A stretch of 64,000 nucleotides of DNA. Source: Anniella stebbinsi. Taxonomy: Eukaryota > Chordata > Lepidosauria > Squamata > Anniellidae. The translations under genes were made by a program, and so were the position numbers. The stretch spans positions 300,111,973 through 300,175,972 of the forward strand of contig JARDYH010000002.1 of assembly GCA_029215795.1 (NCBI GenBank), in the 5' to 3' direction. Of this stretch, positions 34,429-45,288 are shown one piece after another (within the stretch, counting starts at the first letter, position 1; every line of letters starts with the position of its first letter). The notes below the pieces were generated by a model that was not told where the DNA came from, did not search any database, and worked only from the letters and a program-made list of their open reading frames with translations.

Positions 34429-35325
34429 ATCAGTCACAGTCTTTCAAACCATGCAGATGAATTTTGTCCTGATGGTTGCCAGTTGGCAAAAAAAGTTTTG
34501 CAGCTGATTTCAGAATGGTGATACCTGTAATTCACCTATTTAAGTCCAATAGGTTCATAGGTGTGTTCCAACATTCCTTTTTTAAAACACTATCAGTGAA
34601 ATGCATATTGAGAAGTAAGAGATTACCAGAATTGAGAAGTAAGAGATTACTTAAGTCTCTCAGTCTTTGTTATTCTCTGAAATGATTCATCTATAAACAC
34701 CTCATCATGAGTGGATGTGTGGGTGAGCACTACCATTGTTCACACAACATGACTGCTAAAAATGGAATTCAACTTCTGTTTGCTTGCACTTTTTTCTTTC
34801 AAAGACAAAACCAAGAAAACAATAAACATGATTTTCTAAAAACAAAAGGAGCAATGCAGTAAGATTTTGAAAAGATGCCAGAAATCAAATGGGAAAGACC
34901 CATTCTTTGGGGAAATTGATGTGTCACCACTATCTCTCCACCAAGTCAGGAAAGTGAGGTATAAAGATTGGCTGCATTCAGGTGTTCATTATGTCTAAAT
35001 GCTGCCAATGGCCCAGTTCAGTTTTAATTCCAAACTATGACATTCAAACCTTGTGTTCCTGCTCTTGCTCCTTCCCTTGCATGCTCGAATTCACTTAGCA
35101 ACTTCCTTTTTAGCACAAACCTTCTTCTTTCATTCATTTTGCCATGACATCCAAGCCAGCATACTATAGTGTGTGCTTGCCCTGCATACCAGGATTTAAA
35201 CTCATTCAACTCATCAATCAGGTTTGCAATCCTGGTTTGGAGGGCAAGCACAAACCAGTTTGTTGGTTCAGATATAACTGTGAACTATAGTTTGTACTAA
35301 AGAAGAAATAGCTAATATTATTAGT
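34429..35325. other. Unassigned; weak MITE-like inverted text 34995-35310
   Basis: 'cccagttcagttttaattcc' near 35010 and the inverted 'ggttcagatataactgtgaa' near 35266 suggest an old element, but the match is weak. Nothing else recognised. Confidence 0.35.
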
Positions 35326-35327
35326 TC

Positions 35328-35461
35328 AGGGGTAGGCAACCTGGTGTCCTCCAGATGTCTTGGACAAAAATTCCCATAAGATCCAGCCAACATTGCCAAT
35401 GGTTAGGGATTATGAGAGTTATAGTCCAAAACATCTGGAGAGTGTTAAATTGCCTACCCCT
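35328..35461. mobile_element. 134-bp hAT-like MITE (CAGGGGTAGGCAACC family)
   Basis: Starts CAGGGGTAGGCAACCTGG and ends with inverted complement (TTGCCTACCCCTG). Its interior is palindromic with 'catctggag' and 'gtcctccagatg' arms and a central 'ccaatggttagggat'. The CAG...CTG ends suit hAT. Flanking 8-mers do not match clearly. Confidence 0.8.
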
Positions 35462-35464
35462 GTA

Positions 35465-37210
35465 AGAGGAAGAGAGAGGAGAGAGCAAGCAAGCAAGCAC
35501 CAAACCAAACCATGGCATTACATCTCAACCAGTTCAATGAGCCAAGACAAGAATTAAATGAAATACATATTTGGTACTGGCTCAATGCTGCAGAGAATGT
35601 CTGAATAATCTAGGAACCTCGCAGCATTTGAATATATAGGGAAATTGCATGTTCCCCCCTTGTAATATATAAGATGGCCTTCAGATTATAGGTAAAATAT
35701 GGAAGTTTTGTGGACATAGACAACGTGGATGCTCTTTAAAAACTGAGCAAAGTCATCTGGAAAGGCCTCAAGAGTCCAATCTAGGATGTTGTTTTCTAGG
35801 GGGTGGGGGAGAATCTGATCAAATTAGAAGCACCCTCTCAACAGGTGTAATTATAAGTAAACAAAGCAAGCCAGTTAATGTTTCACAATCATGCTGAAAA
35901 TGATCCCTCTTTGGGGACCCAGCACAGCTGTCATAAGTTTGAGAAGACAGACAAAAATCACAGAGCTTCATATAAAATCAGAAATATTTCCCAAAATTAA
36001 CGACAAGTTCTAAGCAAAAAGGGCAGCCGAGTTACCTTTTTTAAAAAAACATAGCAACACTAAAACATTGAAACCCAATGCCTCCATTTAGGTCATGCTG
36101 ATCTGAGTCTCTTTAGTTCTCATCAATTTTACCCATCGCTGAAGATGGTGTACCTTTGATGTGAACTAATTACATTCGAAACATTTTGTCAAACAGCTTA
36201 ATGTGGATGCCAAATAAGCTCTGTCTGTCTAAACAGGGCTTTAGACAACTTATCACTTTCACTGTTAACTAAGAGCTATGTTCCACTTCAAATAGACTAT
36301 TACGCTGAACCCGAAGGCGATCTACATAATAAAAATAGCTTGCAACAAGCAAGGGTTAAAAATGAAGGTACTGCCAACTGATCTCAGTGTTTGTGTTTGT
36401 TTGTTTTTGGATTTGCATTGTATTGAACAGAGCAGGCACTCTTCTATATTATACACATTTATATAATATATAGAATAAAACATACAATGCCCAAAGCACG
36501 GCTTCTTTTATCTGATAAAACTACCTACATGACAAGAGAAAGTGTTTTAGGACAAGGCGTTCTGTCTGCTGTCTGTAGCATCATTTAAAGATTCTCTCTA
36601 AAGAATCTTGTTTATTAAAAATGCATTAAAAAGAATTATTATTGCAAAACAAAGAACAACAACGATAGGGGGAAACCACATACGGTGTGTTAGAACCTTG
36701 CTGCTGGAGGTGAGAGAATGCTGGCGTTTAGCCCTGTGAGCAAAAATTGTTCTTGTTCAAAGATTTGACACAAATAGTTTTCCTTCTTTTCTTTTCTCTT
36801 CTCCCCACTCCTCTCTTTTTTTTAACCAAAGGCTGGATAGATGGATAAAAATGACAAAAGTTAGTTGCAAAATAACAAACTAGTTATTGTTCACTGCATT
36901 TTTTAAATTATTTGTGTGCGTTTTAGTATGTGGGAGAAATTATTCCTGCAACACGGCATTTGCCAAAGTAGAGTGAGGAGGTAGCAAAGCTATGACAAAT
37001 TGTGACATGGGATGAAGACAGTTATAAATGACATGCAATGTCTCACTTTATGGCTCAAGAAGAGTGCCAATAGGTACATTTATCTGTTGTCTTTTGCCTT
37101 CCGCCTATTTACTGGATTATCTACTTCACTCTGCATATATGGTGCCTGCTGCAGAGACAGCTCTAGATAGCAAGGAAGGCTGACTGAAGTAAGCAATCCC
37201 ATACAGAAGA
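35465..37210. other. Repeat-poor AT-rich sequence
   Basis: No repeat family or coding exon was recognised across about 1.7 kb, unusual for this window. 36540-36700 and 36950-37130 have balanced composition without simple repeats. Candidate for conserved non-coding DNA, not shown. Confidence 0.4.
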
Positions 37211-37212
37211 GT

Positions 37213-37437
37213 CATTGGGCCTTATTATTCAGACAACACGCTAAGCCATGGTTAGCCCCTAACCCTTTTCCAGCAAAAGGTTAGTGAGCATGTTTAAACC
37301 ATGGTTATGAAGCCATCATGATTAGGAATGGTTCACACAACATGCTAACTCATGGTTCACACAACATGCTAAGCCATAACGTTTAGTTCAAAATACTTAA
37401 CCACCGTGGCTTAGTGTGTCATCTGAACAGGGTCATA
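37213..37437. mobile_element. MITE with TTCAGACAACACGCTAAGCC ends
   Basis: Left 'ttcagacaacacgctaagcc' continues into ATGGTTAG; the right end inverted reads 'ttcagatgacacactaagcc' continuing into ACGGTGG. The interior repeats 'ggttcacacaacatgctaa' twice (about 37328-37374). It belongs to the same loose superfamily as the elements at 13.8 and 59.2 kb. No clear target duplication. Confidence 0.7.
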
Positions 37438-37676
37438 AAAGGACTGTTCTGAAACCAACACCCAACCCCCTTTTTAAGGAGAGAGAACATGTGCAAAAAA
37501 ACCAAACCTTGCATGATTTATTAGCTCAACCTCGCAATTAAACTGACAGCAAGTAAATAGCCATGAAGCCAACCCTAAACCAGATTTAGATCTTCTATTG
37601 ATAACCTGCAGAATGCCACACAACATTGTCCTTGTAATGCTGAACCATGCTGTCCACATGGGCATTCTTGGCCATT

Positions 37677-38308
37677 TTTTAAAATTATTTATTTATTTAT
37701 TTAATTTCATTTCTAACCCGCCTCTCCATCCAGATCGAGGCGGGAAACAACAATAAATATGAATATAAAAACAATAAAATAGATAAACCATTAAAACAGA
37801 TAAAAACAAATACATTATTAAAAACATCTTAAAACTGAACTGGGTAGGCCTGCCGGAAGAGAGCAGTCTTCACAGCTCTCTTAAATTCAAGAAGACTGCT
37901 AATTTGTCTAATCTCCTCCGGCAAGCCATTCCACAGTCTGGGAGCGGCAGAAGAGAAGGTCCTTTGAGTAACACTCACCAGCCTAGTTCTGGCTGACTGG
38001 AGTAAATTCTTCCCAGAGGACTTGAGTGTGCAAGGCGGATTATACAGGAGAAGGCAATCCTGCAGGTAACCTGGACCCAAACCATGTAGGGCTTTAAAGG
38101 TAATAACCAACACTTTATACTTCGCCCGGAAATTAATTGGCAGACAGTGGAGTGATTTTAAGATTGGTGTTATGTGGTCACCCCTAGGTGTACTGGCGAC
38201 CAACCTGGCTGCCATATTTTTAACTAATTGAAGTTTCCGGACTAGGCACAAAGGTAGCCCTATGTACAGCGCATTGCAGAAGTCAAGCCTCGAAGTTACC
38301 AGCGCCAT
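37677..38308 (-). mobile_element. 5'-truncated L2 LINE, C-terminal ORF nearly intact
   Basis: A 159-codon minus-strand frame (38308-37829) encodes the L2 reverse-transcriptase C-terminus: LVTSRLDFCNALYIGLPL, KLQLVKNMAARLVAST, KALHGLGPGYL and LWNGLPEEIRQ. The 3' UTR runs to an ATTT-rich tail at 37681-37704. Everything 5' of LVTSRLDF is missing, the usual result of incomplete reverse transcription. It closely resembles the 54.6-55.25 kb copy. Confidence 0.85.
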
Positions 38309-38697
38309 GAAAATTACATCCTAGGTTTGCTTATAGCATAGGGCTTAACAAAGAAAAGCTATCCTCTTCTTTTTCTATAAGGATACAAGCTGCTTTTGGA
38401 ACTGCATCCCTCCCCTCAATTATCCCTTGGAGGACTCCTTTAAATAAGACTTTAAAAATTAAAACTATGTAAAAATAATTAGGGCTTTGCAGTGCAGAAA
38501 CAGACTTGGTTCACCCAGCTAGTAGATTCTGCTATAGACATAGCTTCTTTATATTCTATGCAAAATTCCTGGTATTTAATACTGAGAGCCATGCAGTGTA
38601 GTGGTTCAGATTTTGCGGTGACATCCAAGAGTTTAGAGCTGCATTCCACTGATGAAACAGCTTCCATCACCAAAATGGGAAAGATGGTAATACCCTT

Positions 38698-38737
<40 letters not shown>

Positions 38738-38870
38738 AAGAGCCCACAAAATTTGCTCTGGAAGATTGGAACCCTCCAAAGCCCATCTGGGGGCATGGGA
38801 GACAGTAGGGGGGAAGGGAAAGTCCTATCATGCAAAGCAACATTGGAAGATAAGAATATCAATGGCTTAT
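38309..38870. other. Unassigned; (CA)n at 38702-38736
   Basis: A (CA)17 run is the only clear feature. The 199-codon plus-strand frame 38492-39091 reads through it and into the SINE-like repeat, so it is not a gene. Confidence 0.7.
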
Positions 38871-39064
38871 TAGTCATGATGGTTATATATTATCTCCAGT
38901 ACCAGGGGCAGTATACCTCTCAATACCATTGTCTAGGAAGCAAGAATGGGAGGTTGCTATTGCATTCATGGCCTGCTTGTGAACTTTCCACTGGGCATCT
39001 GGTTGGCTACAATGGGAACAGAACACTGGACTGGGTAAGTGTTTGGTCTAATCCTACCAATAAA
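38871..39064 (+). mobile_element. SINE/CR1-type dispersed repeat body
   Basis: 'ggcagtatacctctcaatac', 'gcatctggttggctacaatg' and 'ggaacagaacactggactgg' occur in the order of a repeat ubiquitous in squamate genomes (the '...gttggccactgtgagaacag' body). A tRNA-like head is not visible, so this is a 5'-truncated or LINE-derived copy. Confidence 0.6.
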
Positions 39065-39740
39065 GGCTATACCAAAAGCAATGAAGAATAATTCTAAACA
39101 ACAGATATTCCATCATAACTTTTATATGTAAAAACACATTACAGGAACCTGATAAATCTCCAAGTCCTTTGTGGGTCAATGATTTAACACTGTGAATCTT
39201 GTAAACAAAATTCTGTTTTCAATCTTAGCATGGAGAGACTACTATACATCCCCTCTCTTATTTTAATTGCCATAAAACAGCATGTGAGACACAGCAGGTT
39301 ATAAATGCAAATACTGTGGGTGGATGTCATAAAAACGATGAGCAATTTATGTCTACTTAATGGTAGCTTTAGTTATGTATGATGATACAATAACACAGGA
39401 CAACCTGTAGGAAAGGACATTTCTGCCAGAGCTCCTTCACATACTCTCACACTGCTGTAGTTGGGTGCAACCAAGTGTATAATCCTCAGCATGCTTATTC
39501 AGAAGCCCTGATCAATGGAACCTAGTCCCTAGTTAGAATGCTTAGGATTTCATTGTTATTCACTACCTTGTCAAACAAAGTTCCAGTAGGGCAATGGAAT
39601 TTTTCTGAGAGCTATTAATCCAAATAAATATGTTGTTAAAGGTGGAAATAAAAGAAGGAAGTTTCCAGTTTTTAGGGAGAATGAGAATAGCTAACTGAGG
39701 TGTGAGGTGAAGGCCACAAAAGTTAAAATGACAGACCGAC
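39065..39740. other. Unassigned; MITE scrap near 39490-39560
   Basis: 'taatcctcagcatgcttatt' and 'aatgcttaggattt' suggest a weak relative of the 6408-6520 palindromic family. Otherwise nothing recognised. Confidence 0.4.
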
Positions 39741-39946
39741 CAGTGGTTTGCACAATCACAGAGGGAACATAAGCCACAATGGTTTGTTTTTCCACCCTGC
39801 ATGTGCTGGTTGAGAATCAATTTAGCAGCATATTACCCTCATCAGGTAATTAGCATAATAACCCTCACCCATTGCTTGTTCTTGGGTTTTAGGGTAGCTT
39901 GTAAGCTACTCCAGCCACCCATCCTCACTGGGTTCGATGCCTCAAA

Positions 39947-40103
39947 TAGGGATGATGCAGAAATCCACAAATGAGTCAAATAAATTTCCATGAATCCAGC
40001 CTCGTGGATTCCACAGGACACCGGCTTTTCCCAAGTCACACAGATTCCATAGATTTTTTTAAACTTTCCAGAATTTTACACAAACGTAGTCATAGAAAAA
40101 TAC

Positions 40104-40146
<43 letters not shown>

Positions 40147-40316
40147 TGGCCAAAAAATTTTATTTTTCCCATAGGCTAAAGCATCAAAATGTGTGTGTGT
40201 GTGGGGGGGGATTTACAGATTTTTGCAAGTGCAAATGAGCAGACAATGGAACAAAAGGCACCTGACAATCCACAAAATGTGGGCGGAATAGACTTTACAA
40301 AATCCATACATCCCTA
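39947..40316. mobile_element. 370-bp hAT-like MITE with (AT)n, nested
   Basis: Ends TAGGGATGATGCAGAAATCC and inverted TAGGGATGTATGGATTTTGT. It holds an (AT)n tract at 40106-40141 and a (GT)n-poly(G) tract at 40190-40210. A diverged relative lies at 13696-14440. Flanks GCCTCAAA and GTAACAAC agree at only 4 of 8. Confidence 0.75.
40106..40141. repeat. (AT)n microsatellite
   Basis: About 18 AT units inside the hAT-like MITE. Confidence 0.95.
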
Positions 40317-40471
40317 GTAACAACAATGCATACCCAGTGAGGGTAAATTATGCTAATTAGGCAGCATGTGCAGAGAAGGAGAATAAGGCACCATGGCTTA
40401 TTTTTCCGCTGTGATCATGTGAACCTGCCCACTGAAGCAGATCTGGGTTCCACCACCATTGGATGTTGGTA

Positions 40472-40708
40472 TACAAGTAGCAATGTTGTTGGACTGGGAG
40501 TCAGGAGATCCCGCGTTCTAGTCCCCACTCGGCCACGGAAACCCACTGGGTGACTTTGGGCCATTCACAGACTCTTAGCCCAATCTATCTCACAGGGTTG
40601 TTGTTGTGAAGGATAAAATGGAGAGGAAGAAGGTTATGTACACTGCCTCAGATTCCTTAGAGGAAAAAAGGCAGGACATAAATGCAATAAATACATAAAT
40701 AAATAATT
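40472..40708 (+). mobile_element. MIR-like tRNA-derived SINE
   Basis: Head 'gttggactgggagtcaggag' and box B-like GTTCTAGTCCC (about 40515-40526) are tRNA-derived. The core 'gggtgactttgggccattca' and 'cacagggttgttgttgtgaa' match the MIR/CORE-SINE body. The 3' end 'ggcaggacataaatgcaata' plus AAATA repeats is like an L2 tail. Opposite in orientation to the relative at 15.5 kb. Confidence 0.8.
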
Positions 40709-41500
40709 ATTTTTCTCTGCATGGTTAGGGTCTGGTTCAAGAGACTGTATTTATTATCCATGGAATTTGTTCTAGTCTTTTATATCTCTGAAAACACCAC
40801 CTGAAAAGCTAAGACCTCATTTCAATCACAGCCTGCTGAACTCCATAGAATCCAATACCAAAGTATATTGCTCACAGAGATGAAGGAACAGGTCTAACTG
40901 GAGAGATGGTGGGATATTAGAGTAATAATGTGTCCTAATTTACCAAGGGCAGTTCTCAATTGAAAAGCATCCTCTATTTGAAGGGCTGTCCAGCTCAAGT
41001 CCAAATGAAAGATAAAGAACCAAAGAGAGAAAAGTGGGGGAAATAGGGGCCATGAAGTTGCCATCAACAGTTAGCACTAGGACAGCAGATTGACAAGAAA
41101 CACAGGGCACCTGGTCATAGTTATTTTCCACTATGGTGAGATGTATTGTATTTCTATTTAAATTATAGTTATTACTTCCGAAATTGCTCTTACACATATA
41201 AATTAGCATGTGCTACTTTCATACAAATTTGTGGGCAGTTTCTAACTGTGACATTCCACAAACTCAAAAAGCACTATCGGAGGTCCGTATTTTTCCATTG
41301 CACAAATACTTGTGCATTGTACTTGTACAACCAGGTGCACAACCACTTATGCAATGTTGCTTGCACAAACATAAATTTAGTTGGATTTTCCTCTTGCACT
41401 TAGCTCATGTTTTCCTCTAGTACAATATCATTTGTGCTACCAGAATGACACAGTGATCAGTTTCTTCTTTTTCTGTCATTTGTACATAGCCTCTCCCAGT
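40709..41500. other. Unassigned
   Basis: Overlapping open frames 41146-41420 (70-85 codons) show no domain. Confidence 0.4.
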
Positions 41501-41504
41501 ATGA

Positions 41505-41882
41505 ACCTACCTAGAAATTACAATCATCATGAGGCCCTCCTCCAGGGATTTCCCCTGAGGGATGTTACGAGGATGGCAACAACGGAGAGGGCATTCTCAG
41601 TGCCCCCCATTGTGGAATACTCTCCGTAGTGAGGTCCACTTGGCATCTGCACTGTTATCAACAAGTTAAGACTTCCTTCTAGTCCCAGGTATTTGACAGC
41701 ATACGGTTAAGATTTTAACTGGTCCTGGGATTTTTATTGTTGGGTGTTTGAAATTGATTTGCAAATGCATTTTATATTATGTCTCATATTGAATTTTTTA
41801 GGTTTTAATCTTTTGTAAACCTTCTAAAGAGCTTTTGCTTTTTGGTGGTACTGAAATGTAAATAATAATATTATGTAAATAG
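41505..41882 (+). mobile_element. LINE 3' end with decayed C-terminus
   Basis: 'cggagagggcattctcagtg' and 'cccattgtggaatactctcc' correspond to GRAFSV-APxxWNSLP text of LINE reverse-transcriptase C-termini. A T-rich 3' UTR follows and ends 'ggtactgaaatgtaaataat'. It lies in the same orientation as the LINE at 45.3 kb. Confidence 0.65.
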
Positions 41883-41889
41883 TAATAAT

Positions 41890-44800
41890 AGCAGCCACCC
41901 TATAGAGAATGTGTCATATCCCATTGCAGAAAATGAAGAAAGGTAATCATATCGGACAGTAGGAAAAAAGGATTTTGGGTTATCCTGACCCATTGTGATT
42001 TGGGATAATATTTGACTCATTTATAGCATACATAAAATTAGTGATAATATAAACCTATATAGGGCTATTACATGAGATGCCCCTCCCCAAACGCAGCTGA
42101 TAACTTTATTAGCTACATTTATTTCTTAAAATACCGCTTGATCTCTCTCCTTAAAATAGATTTATAACAGTTTTCATATGAACAGTAGGATTTCAAATTC
42201 CTGACAGTCCATTAACGTTAGATAACATGTATTTTCTGCTACTAGGAGTTCTTAGTGTCAAACTGCCCATTTTTTTTGTCATGCAATAACTGAATAAGTG
42301 CAATACAATATTTGAAACATTTTGCTTTTAAATCCTTTAATGATGTTTGAAAATGCATACAACACTGATAATGAAGTCAAAATGTAACCATTTTATAGTT
42401 GCAAATGGCAAAGAAAGAAACTGAAACTGTAAAAGATAAACACATTTATTTACGGTGCTGAATATTGTGTGCCAACATCATACAAACCTGGGATAATGCA
42501 GAAGAAATGAGAAACAAAACGATTTCCTCTACACTATAAGTTATACTGGTCAACCATTGAATTACTGAACCAGCAATTCAATGCCAGTTTATTTTTTGTG
42601 AAACACATTGTGAAACAACCCATAAATTTATAGAACAAGATATTCTGTCAAATGGCAGTGCAAATTGCTATTTATTTTTGTATGACTAATTGTTGCTTAT
42701 GCTAATAAGACAATGGGCAATAAAATGTAACAGCGCAGCCTAAAATCACAAAATATAGTTTCTTCCCTGTAATCCATTAAATATCGCAGTAAGAGAGGAA
42801 AATCCTCTGTTATGCTTTCTGACATATGCATATAATGGGGTGTGCATTTTTGAATGGGTGAGTGTATTCTTTCATGCTGATGGACATAACAGGGTCCTAA
42901 TGGAGAGTTCAGTATCCTTCCACCAACAGCAGGATAATCACCACACTGGCATATTACAATAGGCAAAAGCTTCCCTCACGATGCTACCACATTGGCGGTC
43001 GAAGAGAGACTGAGGGAGGAGGGAACCGTTGGGAAATATGACAGTTGACGATGGGGAAGGGGTCCAGCCTAAAACACCTCTAGCTATAGGAGTTTTCCCA
43101 AGATTGCTTCGCGCAGGCGCAGAGCCCATTTGTGTGAATGAACAGAGACCACGAAGAAGAACTTAGGCATCTAGGAATACAATAGAAACTGAATTCAAAA
43201 CGAAGGGAAATGTACAGAGATGTCCTTAATAGTTGGCACTTCTATTTGTTATAAACCAAACCAATTGTCTTCATAAATGATTATATGTACAAAATAAAAA
43301 TGGTTAATGAAAGCAAGTCACAGAATTACCCACAGGCAAACCTTTAAATGCTGAGGAAAGCACTGTATCACCCACCTGTTAAAGGCACAGAAGCCCTGCC
43401 AGCAAAAATGTTGGTAATTACTTAGCTGTGACTAAATTATGCAAAGTAGACAATGTTCACGAATACAATACATTGGCATAGCTTATTTTGCTTGCAAAAA
43501 TCAGATTAATGATCAAGGACTGTGTGAGTAAACGGAGAGAAAAGAAGGAAGGGCATGATGGGCCTGTATGTAGAAGGTTAAGCCACAGTTCAACTAAGAG
43601 AGTTCCTGTGGAGGGCAAATATGCTTGAAAATGTCCCTTAATTTTTTTAATCATTTAATCATTATTATTTTTTAAAACCTGTTTAAAAGCATGATTTCCA
43701 GGAAGACAAAATTTGCACCAATTTAGGGCTATTGGACATATTTTATTTTATGGTCAGTCCTCTACATTAAAGAGTTGCCTCTTACCCTAAAGGAAATGAT
43801 GGATGTCCCTTATTTCACATTCCACAGCCCAAAATATTTCCTTTTAAAAACGTATCCTTTAATCCTAATCACCTGCAGATATCACATACCAGAATATATA
43901 ATCATGTAAGCGATGATGCAAAGAATTGAGAATCAGAGATAGTGAGTAAAAATTAATGGCAGTTGAGCAAATATATTAATGTCAGTATGGTGCAAATATA
44001 TCCAATTTGATGTTTTCATATAATTTTCACATCAAACCTTATGAGTTTCATTTCCACCTCCTAAAGCAGCTAATTGCAAGACTGGAAGCTGAGTTTCCCT
44101 AGTTTGTGAGTACGTTAGCAGCTCTCTTCAGTAAGGCTATTTAGACGAACATGAGGTTAAAGCAGCACACACAAACACTTTTTCAATTTACACCTTTCAT
44201 TTATTTCCACAGGAAAAAAACTGGAAAGGTTTAAAATGTTGAATGAGACTACCAACAGAGTGAGCTTCTTTTTAATATTGTGATATTTATTATTATTTTT
44301 AAAGGGGTAGTAGGCAAATGTAATCAAGATGTATAGAAAACTTTTAAGACAAATAGCAATGTTTGTGATCTTGATAATACTTGCTGTCCAATGAAAAATG
44401 CCATTGTCTTACAAATTTAAACAAAGAAGGTGAAACAGGTGGTGGGAAAATCTGTTCCTCTAATGACTTTGGGTGATCTTTACTAACGATCAGGTAGAAG
44501 TTGATTTTAGCACAAAGATGAGGCTAGCAGAATGCAACTCATAAGGGACCAAATCGGTGCATAAGAAAAACTCTTCTCAGCATGGAAGGATATAAGCTTT
44601 TATATCATTATGTTTGTGCAGTTTTAATCAGTCTCCTGTTTAAAGAGATGCCCTTGGTGAACTGCTAAGCTATGTAAGATGTATTTTTAAAGCAAGCTGC
44701 AGTCAGTAAAAGGCGTATATTTTTAAAACCTGACTTTATTTAATTTTAATTTTACTACTTTTCTATAAACTAGATTTTTTTTTGAGAAGACAGACATTTA

Positions 44801-45265
44801 GCCTTTGATACAGGGGCTTGTGATTATTCCAACTGAACTCACACTTAAAAGCTAAACATGCATTTCATCTATAAACAGTGATTTTTTTTCCACCAAAGGG
44901 GATGCTCAAAATAACATGCACAATTGTCTTTTTGATTTCCCAAATGTTTCCTCAAAATAAACAAACATTGCTGAGAATGGTGAGCTACTGTACCCCTGTT
45001 CAGGCATTATACCTAACTAGGGTAGACTAATACCAGTACAGGGGATAGGAATATGCATTTCAGACCCACACCAATGTCCTTGCATGCGCTGCCCCCTTCA
45101 GATTATTTGATTTTTATTTCACCATTCCACCCAAAAATATGGTTCTCAAGGTGGCAGTTCCTAACCTCTCTATGTTGACCAGGGAGGTCTGCAGTGGATT
45201 TATAGCCGTGTTCACCCTTTGTGGGATCAAACCTCATAAAGCAAGGTTGCTCTCCTAGGAAAGGA
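41890..45265. other. 3.4-kb repeat-poor AT-rich sequence
   Basis: This is the longest stretch without a recognised repeat. Open frames are short. 42960-43110 is locally GC-richer with two CG dinucleotide clusters, and 44130-44420 has low simple-repeat content. No exon could be supported. It is either unique DNA, very old repeats or conserved non-coding sequence. Confidence 0.45.
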
Positions 45266-45288
45266 AGGAAGACAACCATTTAGAAGAC

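Larger units (their letters stand above)
39741..40434. mobile_element. Foldback element with ~110-bp inverted ends, split by a hAT-like MITE
   Basis: The left arm (39741-39870) and inverted right arm (40322-40434) share 'cagtgg', 'atcacag', 'aataagccacaatgg'-type text, 'gcatgtgctg' and 'aattagcataat..accctca' in the same order. The centre consists largely of the separate 370-bp element at 39947-40316. Exact ends and target duplication are not resolved. Confidence 0.65.

Noticed and set aside
38492..39091. 199-codon plus-strand open frame
   Set aside because: It reads through a (CA)n run (giving HTHTHT) and then through a dispersed repeat, so the length is an artefact of low-complexity and repeat sequence.
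40512..40526. Genuine tRNA gene
   Set aside because: Box B-like text is present, but the cloverleaf is not complete and the sequence continues into a MIR-like core and L2 tail, so it is a SINE.
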